This document shows, one piece after another, positions 38,382 to 47,803 of a stretch of 64,000 nucleotides of DNA. The notes beneath the pieces were generated by a model. That model made no database searches. It saw only the letters and a list, made by a program, of their open reading frames with translations, and had not been told where the DNA came from. The translations under genes and the position numbers were made by a program. Source of the DNA: an uncultured Paraprevotella sp. (lineage in GTDB: Bacteria > Bacteroidota > Bacteroidia > Bacteroidales > Bacteroidaceae); the NCBI GenBank assembly GCA_900546665.1, contig URDY01000010.1, forward strand, positions 34,144 to 98,143. The letters run 5' to 3'. The first letter of the stretch is position 1; every line of letters starts with the position of its first letter.

Positions 38382-40889
38382 TTAATCCTTGCAATCTATG
38401 GTCAGCGACGTTGTTTTCAGTCCTTTTCCCCTGACCTTGATATTAAGATGTCCTTTCTGTCCGTGTATGGACTGGATGACGGCCATAGCCCTTCCTTTCC
38501 ATGTTTTTCGTTGTGCGGAAGTGTAGGGCACACAGTCTTTCAGATCGGCACTGCAGGTGGCGAGCAGGCGTCCGTGCCCGTCGGTTGAAAACTCTATCAG
38601 GTTGTCCGCATCAGGAACGGTCCGTCCCTGCTGGTCGATAATTTCAGCCGTGATGAAAGCCAGGGATTCCCCGTCAGCCTTCATTTCCGTGCGGTCTGTT
38701 TTCAGACGGATGGTATAGGGTTCTCCAGCCGTGGCGATGGTCATGCTTTCGCATTCCTTTCCGTCCTTCACGCCTGTCGCCCGCAGGACGCCAGCCTGAT
38801 ATGGTATCCTGAACACCGCCTTGAATTTCTGTTCCCTACCGGTGGCTTTTTCGCCGATGAGCCTGTCATTGAGATAAAGTCTCACGGCAGGGTATCGGGA
38901 ATAAATTTCCACGTCAATGTCCTTGCTTTCATGTCCCGGCCAGTTCCAGCTTTCCCATGTGGGCCACACCGACCATTGCGTTTCCTTTATCTCCCCACGG
39001 TATCCGTTCGGTTCTTTCACAGCCATATAAAGCTTCTCTTCCCGGCTGTAGAGAATTTCCCGATAGTGGGATATAGGTTTGCGCCATCCTGTCAGGTCGA
39101 TGTCGCCACAATAAGCCCCGTGCCAGGGATACTGCGGACGGTGATAATGTTCACCTTCGGTTTCGCCCTTGTAATAGAACCGTCCGATGCCCGATTCACC
39201 CAGGTAGTCGATGGCTGTCCATACGAAATCACCTATGACATAAGGAAGATCATTGACCTTGGTCCAGTTGGTGAAGGCATCTCTGGGATAAGATTCCGTT
39301 TGCATCATGATGCGTTCCGGCACACGCAGATGATCCGATTCCGCTTTGTGGATCATGTAATTGTATCCCGTGATGTCGTGTGCTGCTGCGAGCGGGTCGT
39401 ATATTTCCCAGTCGCTGTCCCAGGCCGCCAGTGCCGATGTAACCGGTCGTGATTCGTCCAGTCTCCTGACTGCCCCAGCCAGCGCATTGGCCGTTATCAC
39501 GGCTTCGGCTGATTTACGTTCGATAATTTCGTTGCCGATGCTCCAGCAGAATATGGACGGATGCCTGCGATCTCTTCTGACCATCGATTCGATATCAGCC
39601 AGCCACCATTTGTCGAACAGCGAGGCATAGTCATGCGTGTTTTTGGCTGTCCGCCATCCGTCGAAAGCCTCGTCAATGACCAGCAGACCTATATGGTCGC
39701 AGGCATTGAGAAATTCTTCCGATGGCGGATTGTGCGCAGTGCGTACAGCGTTGAATCCCGCCTCTTTCATCAGGCGCGCCTTACGCCACTCCGCATCCTT
39801 CCATGCTGCTGCTCCGAGGCAACCGTTGTCGTGGTGAAGACAGCCTCCGTTGAGTTTCAGCGGCTTGCCGTTGAGGACAAGCCCCTTGTCGGGCGACAGG
39901 CTGATGGACCTGATACCGAATTCCGTACCGATGTGATCATATTCAGGCTCCGTCCGCCATGAGGAAACAGTCGTATGGGGCGCAGCTGTATAAGCTTCGG
40001 CATTGAAGAGCACGGGAGAGTCCGGGCTCCACAGAAGACTGTCGCCGATTTCCACATTGACCTGCTGTACCACATCCATGGTGGCTCCGGCTCCGATGGT
40101 GGCACGTTTTACGACGGTGTAATCCCGCCCCTCTCCGATACGGATGTGCGCCACTACGGCCAGCGTGGTATCCTTCGGAAGCTTGTTCCGCAGGGTGGTC
40201 CTTATCCGGAGCAAGGCAGTCCGGGTGCCGTTGCCGTTTGGCATGATCCGTTCGGTCTGCACATCGATACCCCAGGGCGTAAAGTGCACCTCAGGCGTGC
40301 GTATGAGCCGTACCTCCCTGTAGATGCCTGATCCGGAATACCATCTGCAATTCTTCTGTCTGCTGTTGTCTACATGCACAGCCAAGGTGTTGTCGCCTTT
40401 CTTCAGCCATTGCGAGATATCGATGCTGAAGGCAGAGTAACCGTAAGGTCTGCCACCGGCCTTTTCCCCGTTGACATAAACCTCCGCTCCCTGATAAACC
40501 CCATCGAAAAGGATGGTAGTAGCCGGTTTCAGGCTGTCGGGCGTGAAACGGAACGTTTTTCTGTACCACCCGCTGCCGGCAGGATAATATCCGCCGTCGT
40601 TGCCGGAAGGTTCGTTCGCTTCGGGTCGTCCTTCGATGCTCCAGTCGTGAGGCAGGTTGAGTGTACGCCAAGAGGTATCGTCAAAATCCTTTTCGTTGGC
40701 TTGGGGACACTCCCCCCGATTGAATTTCCAGTTTTGGTTCAGAGGTATTTCCCTTACGGGTTCATCACGGTTGTTCGGGTCTGTAGTGAGATCCCGCGCA
40801 GTGGCTGTTGCGGTCGTCGCAGTCCACAAGGCAGACAGCGTGATCAGCCCCCATCTCCAGTTGAAATGTTTTTTTCTTTTTTTATTCAT
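38382..40889 (-). CDS. Secreted GH2 glycoside hydrolase (beta-galactosidase-like)
   Basis: The 835-residue enzyme has an N-terminal basic signal sequence (MNKKRKKHFNWRWGLITLSALW), a jelly-roll sugar-binding domain (LNLPHDWSIEG, DGVYQGAEVYVNGEKAGG), an Ig-like domain and a TIM barrel. Likely acid/base is Glu454 in WSIGNEIIERK and nucleophile Glu532 in MMQTESYPRD. C-terminal DUF4982-like and Ig-like domains (about 640-835) follow. This layout is typical of Bacteroidetes exo-beta-galactosidases, but related GH2 enzymes act on other beta-linked sugars, so 'beta-galactosidase-like' is the safe call. It is 167 bases downstream of the HTCS 2 gene on the same strand, has its own promoter box (40969-40976) and its own terminator. 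It could remove galactose from complex xylan side chains (inference). Confidence 0.92.
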   Translation of the reverse strand: MNKKRKKHFNWRWGLITLSALWTATTATATARDLTTDPNNRDEPVREIPLNQNWKFNRGECPQANEKDFDDTSWRTLNLPHDWSIEGRPEANEPSGNDGGYYPAGSGWYRKTFRFTPDSLKPATTILFDGVYQGAEVYVNGEKAGGRPYGYSAFSIDISQWLKKGDNTLAVHVDNSRQKNCRWYSGSGIYREVRLIRTPEVHFTPWGIDVQTERIMPNGNGTRTALLRIRTTLRNKLPKDTTLAVVAHIRIGEGRDYTVVKRATIGAGATMDVVQQVNVEIGDSLLWSPDSPVLFNAEAYTAAPHTTVSSWRTEPEYDHIGTEFGIRSISLSPDKGLVLNGKPLKLNGGCLHHDNGCLGAAAWKDAEWRKARLMKEAGFNAVRTAHNPPSEEFLNACDHIGLLVIDEAFDGWRTAKNTHDYASLFDKWWLADIESMVRRDRRHPSIFCWSIGNEIIERKSAEAVITANALAGAVRRLDESRPVTSALAAWDSDWEIYDPLAAAHDITGYNYMIHKAESDHLRVPERIMMQTESYPRDAFTNWTKVNDLPYVIGDFVWTAIDYLGESGIGRFYYKGETEGEHYHRPQYPWHGAYCGDIDLTGWRKPISHYREILYSREEKLYMAVKEPNGYRGEIKETQWSVWPTWESWNWPGHESKDIDVEIYSRYPAVRLYLNDRLIGEKATGREQKFKAVFRIPYQAGVLRATGVKDGKECESMTIATAGEPYTIRLKTDRTEMKADGESLAFITAEIIDQQGRTVPDADNLIEFSTDGHGRLLATCSADLKDCVPYTSAQRKTWKGRAMAVIQSIHGQKGHLNIKVRGKGLKTTSLTIDCKD

Positions 40890-40968
40890 GCCGATTTGTT
40901 TTTATTATGGTTATACAAAGACTGTCCGGTTCTCGTGTCCGTGTGATTAATCAGAATTGATTCTGTGG

Positions 40969-40976
40969 CAAAGCTA
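40969..40976 (-). promoter_or_regulatory. Candidate -7 box for the GH2 gene
   Basis: TAGCTTTG on the minus strand matches TAnnTTTG and lies 80 bases before the GH2 start at 40889. No consensus -33 box is present. Confidence 0.4.
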
Positions 40977-41056
40977 CCGCTATCAGGCCGGAATTATGGT
41001 ATACGATTCTTTCAAATAAGGGTGAAAATGCTGTCATACGCCTGTTCTGCTCCCAT

Positions 41057-44000
41057 TTATGCCCTGTTTTTGCCGTTTTGGCGTATGCCACCGTCCTGTT
41101 GGAATTCGCTGGGCGTGACCCCGAATTCCTCCTTGAAGCATCTGGTAAAATATTTGGGTGTGGAGAACCCCGTGGCATAAGCCACTTCCGATATGCTGCG
41201 GTCATGGCGTGCCAACATCCGGCAGGCCTGTTTCAGACGGATGTTCCGCATCAGCTCCAGGGGCGTGAGTCCCGTCATGGTTTTCACTTTGCGGTGCAGT
41301 GTGGATTTCGACAGATGCAAATCTGCGGCCAGTGCGTCTAGCCCATAGTGCTCGTCGTCGAGATGATTGCCGATGCAGTCCGCCAGAGATTGCATGAAAA
41401 TCGTGTCTCCGGACGCCTCGTCCGGTTCGTCCATGTGGATATGTTCCTCTTGTCGGAACAACTTTTGCTTTTTCCGCCTGGCTGCAATGAGGTTGTCTAT
41501 TCTGGCCGTGAGCACCTTTATATCGAAAGGCTTGGTCAGATATCCGTCCGCTCCGGCTTCGTAACATTTGATGCGATCTGTTTCCTGGGTGCATGCAGTC
41601 AGCATGATCACAGGTATATGGCTGTAATCAATGTTGTCTTTGATCTGTCGGCACAACGTCCATCCGTCAGTTTGTGGCATCATCACATCCATGATGATCA
41701 CATCTATGCGGTGACGGGCGAGAGCATCCATAGCTTCGGCCGCATCATGTGCCTTGATGACCCGATACTGGTCCTGCATGATCTCTGCAGCCAAATCAAC
41801 CCATTCGCGATTGTCATCCGTGAGCAGTATCACCGGGGCTTTCGCCTTGTCTGTTGTTTTCTCCTGCCGGGCGTTTGTGTCTTCCTCCGTTTCGTTTCCG
41901 GCATACTCTTCAGCATTGGCCGGATGATCCTGCGCGATCTCTTCTTCGGCGTAACAGGATGCCGACAGGGGAATGGATATGAAAAAGGCCGCTCCCTTTC
42001 CCGGCGTATTGCGCGCTATGCCGGCAGTTCCGTGATGTATTCGGGCCAGTTCCCTTACCAGAGCCAGACCAATGCCGTTGGACGCACCTTTGAGCGCGTG
42101 CCGTCCGGTATAGAACCTGTTGAACACCTTGTCTGTTTCGTCCGGTTTCATGCCCGGCCCCTGATCTTCCACCATGAAGACGGCCTTCTGCCGGTCCGGG
42201 ACGCCATCCGTGTGCAGGCTGATGACAATGCGTTTACCCTTCGGGGTATATTTGACGGCATTGGCTACCAGATTGTAGATCATTTTGTCGAGTTTGTCTT
42301 CGTCCGCCCATCCCAGAATGTCGTCTGCAGGGGTCACGATCTGCAGATCAATGTCTTTTTGTGCGGCCATGGGTATGAAATGAGCTTCTGCCTCCTTGCG
42401 GATAAATGCGCTCAGGTTGGTATACGTGACCTGTGCGGTCAATTTGTGATAGTCGGTTTTCCGCAAATCAAGAACCTGCTGTATAAGTTGTTTCAGTCTG
42501 TAGATGTTGTTTTTGAGAACCTGTGTCTTTTGCTGTTCTTCAGGAAAATGCCTCTCCCAATATTCACCTGTACAGGCTATTGTGTTGAGAGGTGTGAGCA
42601 ATTCGTGTGTCATTCCTGTCACATAGTCCAGCCTGGCCTGGGCGAGAGCTTCATTAAGCTTTCGGCGGTTCTCCTTTTCCATACGCTTTCGTGCTGCAAT
42701 CATACCGGCAGAGCATACCAGCAGAATCATGCCGGCATAAACAGCCATGGCCCATGTACCTTCATACCAGTGAGGTCGTCGGACGATATGCAGCAATGCC
42801 GATGCCGGCAGCCATCGTCCGTATCTGTCGGTAGCTTGGGCTTCGAGTATGAATTCTCCGGCGGGAAGATAGCGATAGGTGACCGTGTTTTCTCCGCGAG
42901 GCAGAATTACCCGGGATTGGTCTACCCCTTTGAGCCGGCAGGCTATTCTTATTTTTGCCGCCATATCGTGTTGCGCGGTGGTCAGGCTGATCGTCAGGGC
43001 TGTGGAGTCAGGTCCCAGAATGACATGAGGTGTTTTTCCTTTCATGACCATGGGTGGCGTCCGGCCTTCGGCGTCCGTTATGGCCGAAAGCCGGATGGGA
43101 TGGCGGTTATTCTTTCCTGTTGGTTCCTTTCCGGTGCGGTAAGCTACGAATCCTCCTTTTCCACCGGCATAAAATGTGCCGTCAGGATCCGAGCAGGCAG
43201 CCTTGTCGCGATAGATGTCTACTGAAGCCTGTCCTTCCAGAGCTTCAAATGAGGTTGTTCCGTTACTGTACGGTTCGGAAATGATGATACGCCTGTTCGT
43301 GACGACTGCCGTACGGTCATTTCGGGTTATGATATTGATTGGAGTTTCTTTTCTGATATCCGGCCATTCAACAGAGCGGGAGGTCCGGCTTTTAATATTG
43401 TAACCGATCAGGCGTCTCTTGTTTGTAGCCATTGTCACCCTTCCCAGGCAGTCGGCCCCTATCATCAGAACGGATTCGTCGTCAGTCAGGCGGATGACCG
43501 GTGTGACCGGGCTGCAGTTCAGACGGCCGTTCTCGCCCGACAGGACGAATAGCCTGTCTTTGCCGGCGGCAATGATCTGTTTCCCGTCGTAAGGCGCCAT
43601 ACAGCTGAACTGGCATGTGTCAGGCAGACCGGCTGCTGCATGTCCGTTCCTGTCTGTCAAAATGATTGTCGTTCCGTATCTCATCCACAGATTACCGTCC
43701 CCATTTTCGATGATTTGTGCCGGCCGTCCGTGCCCCGGCGGAGAGATTGTCCGTTTTCTGACGATACGTCCTTTTTCGAAGACGAAAAGCAGGATGTGTC
43801 CTGTGGCGGGGGAAGCTATCCAAATCCCGTTTTTTTCAAAACAGCTTGCAGCCGATACGCGTGCGTCGATGGTGGCCTGCAGATCCCTTGCATCAGCCTT
43901 TGCAAACCGGTGTCCTGATGCGTCGGGGCTGTATACGCACAGTCCCAACCGGTCCTGTATGAACCAGAATCGGCCCTCCTTGTCCTTGTCGAGCGTAAGC

Positions 44001-45067
44001 AGGTTGGGTGTCCGGTTAAGTTCGTCAACCATTTCCTTTATGGGGAATTCCGTGATCCGGTCGTTGCGGAACGAAACGAGGGTTCCCCCGTCATAGGAAC
44101 TGAGCCAAAGATTTCCGTCTGCTCCTGTGATGATTTTAGTATACATTTTGTCGGCATCGATATGAGGTGGCAGTAGTGCCGTCACTGGTGGTTTGCCATG
44201 CCGGTCCGGTTTGAATCTGTACAGGCCGTTGTAGGCCATAGCCCATATATATCCGTCATGATCCTGAGCGAGGCTGAAGAATCTTTTTTCCGTGTCGGAG
44301 ATCTTGTGTTTTTTTATGGGATGGTGGATGGATTTCATCCGTCCGTTGTCGGTTCTGACAATTTGCCATAATCCTTCTCCCCATGTTCCCAACCAATAAT
44401 TGCCATCCTTGTCTTCCATGACGGTTGCCGTGTTGGGATTAGACTTAAGTCTTAATTTCCTGATATTTTTCGATAATCCTTTTTTGATAAAGATTTCTTC
44501 GGGTGTGCATATCCATATCTGTTGATGTCTGTCACGGTAGATGGAGTTGATGCGTGTTTGTCTTTTATGCTGTGTGTTTGTGAAAGCATATATTTTTTGG
44601 TATTTTTTTTCAAGATTTACTTCGTAAAGCAGTCCCTGTGAGGCGATCCATATATTTTGGCTCGTGTCAGTACAGAGTGCTTTAATTGGAGCAGTCCGCA
44701 ATGCTTTAATCGGACATTCTTCTGTGTTTAGTGTTATTTTATTGATAAGATTTAATCCGTGGTCGGTTCCAGCCCAGATATGAGAATCTGTTTCTGCAAT
44801 ACAAGTGATATGGTTGGATGTCAGTTGCTGTGTATGATGATATTTGTTTTGAAATAGTTTCATTTGGTAGCCGTCAAGACGGGCCAGTCCGTTTGTGGTT
44901 CCAATCCAGACAAATCCATTTTTATCTTGCCAGATGTCGGTCATTTCATTGGAGGGAAGTTGGTTGGATAAAGGTATGTTTTCAGTCCAAATGAATTGTG
45001 CTTTGAGAGTATGATTAATAATGGAAAAGAATGAAAAGAGGAGAATAAAACAGATGGATTGTTTCAT
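41057..45067 (-). CDS. Hybrid two-component system sensor/regulator (HTCS), copy 2
   Basis: This 1336-residue regulator has a signal peptide (to LKAQF, about residue 24) and Reg_prop beta-propeller blades (about 30-660; DIWQDKNGFVWIGTTNGLARLDG is the first). A Y_Y_Y domain (about 680-755) and a membrane segment (about 765-785) follow. HisKA has phospho-accepting His821 in GMTHELLTPLN; the HATPase domain has NLVANAVKYTPKG and EDQGPGMKPDE. The receiver has Asp1127 in IIMDVMMPQTDGW, and an AraC HTH ends the chain (STLHRKVKTMTGLTPLELM; ATGFSTPKYFTRCFKEEFGVTP). 'HELLTP' replaces the usual 'HEIRTP'. It stands upstream of GH2 and the GH115/GH30-GH43 operon on the same strand, the likely regulon. Sequence differs widely from copy 1, so the two regulators probably answer to different oligosaccharides. 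Confidence 0.96.
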   Translation of the reverse strand: MKQSICFILLFSFFSIINHTLKAQFIWTENIPLSNQLPSNEMTDIWQDKNGFVWIGTTNGLARLDGYQMKLFQNKYHHTQQLTSNHITCIAETDSHIWAGTDHGLNLINKITLNTEECPIKALRTAPIKALCTDTSQNIWIASQGLLYEVNLEKKYQKIYAFTNTQHKRQTRINSIYRDRHQQIWICTPEEIFIKKGLSKNIRKLRLKSNPNTATVMEDKDGNYWLGTWGEGLWQIVRTDNGRMKSIHHPIKKHKISDTEKRFFSLAQDHDGYIWAMAYNGLYRFKPDRHGKPPVTALLPPHIDADKMYTKIITGADGNLWLSSYDGGTLVSFRNDRITEFPIKEMVDELNRTPNLLTLDKDKEGRFWFIQDRLGLCVYSPDASGHRFAKADARDLQATIDARVSAASCFEKNGIWIASPATGHILLFVFEKGRIVRKRTISPPGHGRPAQIIENGDGNLWMRYGTTIILTDRNGHAAAGLPDTCQFSCMAPYDGKQIIAAGKDRLFVLSGENGRLNCSPVTPVIRLTDDESVLMIGADCLGRVTMATNKRRLIGYNIKSRTSRSVEWPDIRKETPINIITRNDRTAVVTNRRIIISEPYSNGTTSFEALEGQASVDIYRDKAACSDPDGTFYAGGKGGFVAYRTGKEPTGKNNRHPIRLSAITDAEGRTPPMVMKGKTPHVILGPDSTALTISLTTAQHDMAAKIRIACRLKGVDQSRVILPRGENTVTYRYLPAGEFILEAQATDRYGRWLPASALLHIVRRPHWYEGTWAMAVYAGMILLVCSAGMIAARKRMEKENRRKLNEALAQARLDYVTGMTHELLTPLNTIACTGEYWERHFPEEQQKTQVLKNNIYRLKQLIQQVLDLRKTDYHKLTAQVTYTNLSAFIRKEAEAHFIPMAAQKDIDLQIVTPADDILGWADEDKLDKMIYNLVANAVKYTPKGKRIVISLHTDGVPDRQKAVFMVEDQGPGMKPDETDKVFNRFYTGRHALKGASNGIGLALVRELARIHHGTAGIARNTPGKGAAFFISIPLSASCYAEEEIAQDHPANAEEYAGNETEEDTNARQEKTTDKAKAPVILLTDDNREWVDLAAEIMQDQYRVIKAHDAAEAMDALARHRIDVIIMDVMMPQTDGWTLCRQIKDNIDYSHIPVIMLTACTQETDRIKCYEAGADGYLTKPFDIKVLTARIDNLIAARRKKQKLFRQEEHIHMDEPDEASGDTIFMQSLADCIGNHLDDEHYGLDALAADLHLSKSTLHRKVKTMTGLTPLELMRNIRLKQACRMLARHDRSISEVAYATGFSTPKYFTRCFKEEFGVTPSEFQQDGGIRQNGKNRA

Positions 45068-45087
45068 GGCATTTCATAGTGTTTATA

Positions 45088-45119
45088 CAAAGGTATTTAA
45101 AAAAACATTCTTTTTCAAA
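45088..45119 (-). promoter_or_regulatory. Consensus Bacteroides promoter for HTCS gene 2
   Basis: On the minus strand TTTG (45119-45116), a 20-base spacer and TACCTTTG (45095-45088) match the Bacteroides consensus exactly. The -7 box ends only 20 bases before the start codon, leaving a leader of about 14 bases. Confidence 0.75.
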
Positions 45120-45225
45120 TTATTTGCAGGGTTTCAGACAGAGGATTTTTATGCGAAGAATTGAATCAGTTACATAAGTTGAGTTGGTTTATAAAATATA
45201 AAATTCAAATATGTAATTAAAATAA

Positions 45226-45256
45226 TTCGTAAAAACAGAATTATTGCATAACTTTG
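45226..45256 (+). promoter_or_regulatory. Promoter of the S46 peptidase gene
   Basis: TTCG (45226-45229, one mismatch), a 19-base spacer and TAACTTTG (45249-45256) form a good Bacteroides promoter, giving a leader of about 107 bases before the ATG at 45370. Confidence 0.65.
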
Positions 45257-45369
45257 CCGTCTGAAAAGTTATTTGATGATTATTTCAGATTTTTTAGTAT
45301 AAAAATATTCATCAATAGCGAGATACGGACAAATAATTAAGTTAAATATCAAAAACAAGAAAGACAGTA

Positions 45370-47529
45370 ATGAAGTTAAAAAAGCTATTGGTTACGGTTG
45401 TTGCCGTAGTATTAGGAATGCCGTTGTGGGCAGATGAAGGAATGTGGTTGCTTCAGCTGATGAAAGAGCAGAACGCCATAGATATGATGAAAAAGCAGGG
45501 CTTAAAACTTGAAGCTGATGAAATTTATCAGCCGGGTAAAGTCTCTTTAAAAGATGCAGTTGGTATTTTTGGAGGAGGTTGTACGGGTGAAATTATTTCA
45601 CCGGAAGGACTTATTCTGACTAATCACCATTGCGGATATGCTTCTATCCAGCAACATAGTTCTGTTGAACACGATTATCTTACAGATGGTTTCTGGGCAA
45701 AGAATCGTTCAGAAGAATTGCCTACTCCGGGTTTGGAATTCCGTTTCGTACATCGTATTGTTGATATTACAGATTTGATTAATGCAAAAATCAAATCAGG
45801 AGAGGTCGATGAATACGAAGCCCTGACAAATCCATTCCTTGAAAAGGTAGCTGCTGAAGAACTGGAAAAGAGCGACCTGAAAGGAAAGCCTGGAATTGAA
45901 CCTTTGGCATTGCCGTTTTATGCAGGTAATAAGTTCTACTTGATTTATTATAAAGTCTATAGCGATGTCAGAATGGTTGCCGCACCTCCCTCAAGTGTGG
46001 GTAAGTTTGGAGGCGAAACAGATAACTGGATGTGGCCTCGTCATACTGGTGATTTTTCCATGTTCCGTATTTATGCAGATGCGAATGGAGAACCAGCTGC
46101 CTATAATGAGAAAAATGTTCCTTTGAAAACGCCCAAGTATCTTCCTATATCTATCAAAGGTCTTAATGAAGGTGACTATGCCATGATCATGGGATTCCCG
46201 GGAAGTACAAGTCGATATTTGACTCAAAGTGAGGTAAAACAACGCATGACAGCCGACAATCAGGCTATGATAGACATGCGTACGGTATATCTGGATGTAT
46301 TGAAGAAGGAAATGGCTTCCAGTGATACAGTCCGTATACAGTATGCCAGCAAGTTTGCGTCCAGCAGTAATTACTGGAAAAACTCTATTGGTATGAATAA
46401 GGCCATCATAGATAATGATGTGTTGGGAACTAAAGCAGAACAGGAAAAGAAATATGCAGCATTTGCAAAAGGTAAGCCTGAATATGAGGGCGTGGTAGAA
46501 AAAATTGATGCCATTGTAGAAAAGAGTACCCCGGTATATCGTCAGTTGAATTACATTTATGAGGGTCTGAATGGTACAATACGTTTTGGTTGTCCTCCTG
46601 CATTGATGGATCAGATTAAAAAAGCTATTGCCGAGAAAAATGATTCTTTGTTGGATTTCACATTGGCTCAGCTTGAAATTTCTTATGAGAAGTTATTCAA
46701 CAAGGATTATGATCATGATGTAGACCGTACGGTAATGAAAGCCATGTTGCCCGCATTGGCCAAAGCATTGGATAAAGACCAGTTACCAGCATTTTATCAG
46801 ACTATAGAAGATAAATATAAAGGCAACATAGATGCCTATGTTGATGATATGTATGATCATTCTATCTTCTCTAGCAGAGCCAATCTGGATAAATTCCTTA
46901 AAAAACCGACGATAAAGGCAATTGACCGTGATTTGGCTACACAATATTCCAGAGCAAAAATAGAAAAGCTGGATACCTTGAGCAAGCAATATCGTGCTTT
47001 GACCAAAGAATTGGCTTTGCTCCATAAGGCTTATATCCGTGGATTGGGTGAGATGAAGCTCCCCGTACCTTCTTATCCGGATGCTAACTTTACAATTCGT
47101 TTGACTTATGGTAATGTGAAGTCTTATCGTCCGCGTGATGGTGTTTACTACGATTATTATACAACGACTAAAGGTATTCTGGAGAAAGAAGATCCTAATA
47201 ACCGTGAGTTCAATGTTCCTGCAAAACTGAAGGAACTGATTCAGAATGCTGATTATGGACGCTATGCCTTGAAAGATGGTACCATGCCGGTTTGTTTCCT
47301 AACAACCAATGATATTACAGGAGGAAATTCAGGTTCTCCGGTTATTAATGGAGAAGGCCAGTTGATAGGTTGTGCCTTTGATGGAAATTGGGAATCTTTG
47401 AGTGGTGATATCAGTTTCGACAATAATCTTCAGCGTTGCATAGCTTTGGATATCCGTTATGTACTCTTTATATTAGAGAAACTGGGAGGTTGTGGACATT
47501 TGATTGACGAAATGACTATTATCGAATGA
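45370..47529 (+). CDS. S46-family dipeptidyl-peptidase (DPP7-like)
   Basis: The 719-residue periplasmic serine exopeptidase releases dipeptides from peptide N-termini. After a signal peptide (to PLWA, residue 21) the chymotrypsin-like fold shows the catalytic His in [10 protein letters not shown] (86/87), the catalytic Ser654 in [10 protein letters not shown] and the conserved [18 protein letters not shown] region. Eighteen residues after the Ser, the position that is Arg673 in P. gingivalis DPP11 is Gly672 here (CAFDGNWE). That points to a DPP7-type preference for hydrophobic or neutral P1 residues rather than Asp/Glu. Length is normal for the family. It is divergent from the HTCS 2 gene and is monocistronic, ending at the terminator 47556-47588. 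Confidence 0.93.
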   Translation: MKLKKLLVTVVAVVLGMPLWADEGMWLLQLMKEQNAIDMMKKQGLKLEADEIYQPGKVSLKDAVGIFGGGCTGEIISPEGLILTNHHCGYASIQQHSSVEHDYLTDGFWAKNRSEELPTPGLEFRFVHRIVDITDLINAKIKSGEVDEYEALTNPFLEKVAAEELEKSDLKGKPGIEPLALPFYAGNKFYLIYYKVYSDVRMVAAPPSSVGKFGGETDNWMWPRHTGDFSMFRIYADANGEPAAYNEKNVPLKTPKYLPISIKGLNEGDYAMIMGFPGSTSRYLTQSEVKQRMTADNQAMIDMRTVYLDVLKKEMASSDTVRIQYASKFASSSNYWKNSIGMNKAIIDNDVLGTKAEQEKKYAAFAKGKPEYEGVVEKIDAIVEKSTPVYRQLNYIYEGLNGTIRFGCPPALMDQIKKAIAEKNDSLLDFTLAQLEISYEKLFNKDYDHDVDRTVMKAMLPALAKALDKDQLPAFYQTIEDKYKGNIDAYVDDMYDHSIFSSRANLDKFLKKPTIKAIDRDLATQYSRAKIEKLDTLSKQYRALTKELALLHKAYIRGLGEMKLPVPSYPDANFTIRLTYGNVKSYRPRDGVYYDYYTTTKGILEKEDPNNREFNVPAKLKELIQNADYGRYALKDGTMPVCFLTTNDITGGNSGSPVINGEGQLIGCAFDGNWESLSGDISFDNNLQRCIALDIRYVLFILEKLGGCGHLIDEMTIIE

Positions 47530-47555
47530 TAATCATGTTATAAATAAGATCAGTA

Positions 47556-47588
47556 GCCCGTTTGTTTAAAGGACAGACGGGCTTTTTT
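47556..47588 (+). terminator. Intrinsic terminator after the S46 peptidase
   Basis: A 10-bp stem with one wobble (47556-47565 with 47573-47582) is followed by six T. Confidence 0.85.
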
Positions 47589-47775
47589 ATATTCTTTCAT
47601 GTTGTGATCGGTTGTGATAATCGTTTATGATCTTGTTTCATTTGTGATGTTTCAAAAGGATGACTTGTTTTTAAGGCCTGTGCTTGAACGGAATCGCATT
47701 TGCAGATAGAAAAAGAATGGTTTTAAACTGGATGGATTTTTAATGTGGTAATTAAATGATGTGGTGAAAAAACTG

Positions 47776-47783
47776 TATCTTTG
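47776..47783 (+). promoter_or_regulatory. Candidate -7 box for the flippase gene
   Basis: TATCTTTG matches TAnnTTTG, 21 bases before the ATG at 47804. The -33 site is weak (TTAA with a 20-base spacer). Confidence 0.4.
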
Positions 47784-47803
47784 TTCTTTATACTTGAAAT
47801 ATT

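Noticed and set aside
41348..43225. 625-residue open frame on the plus strand
   Set aside because: It lies wholly opposite the HTCS 2 gene, which has all expected domains. The frame is a composition artefact.
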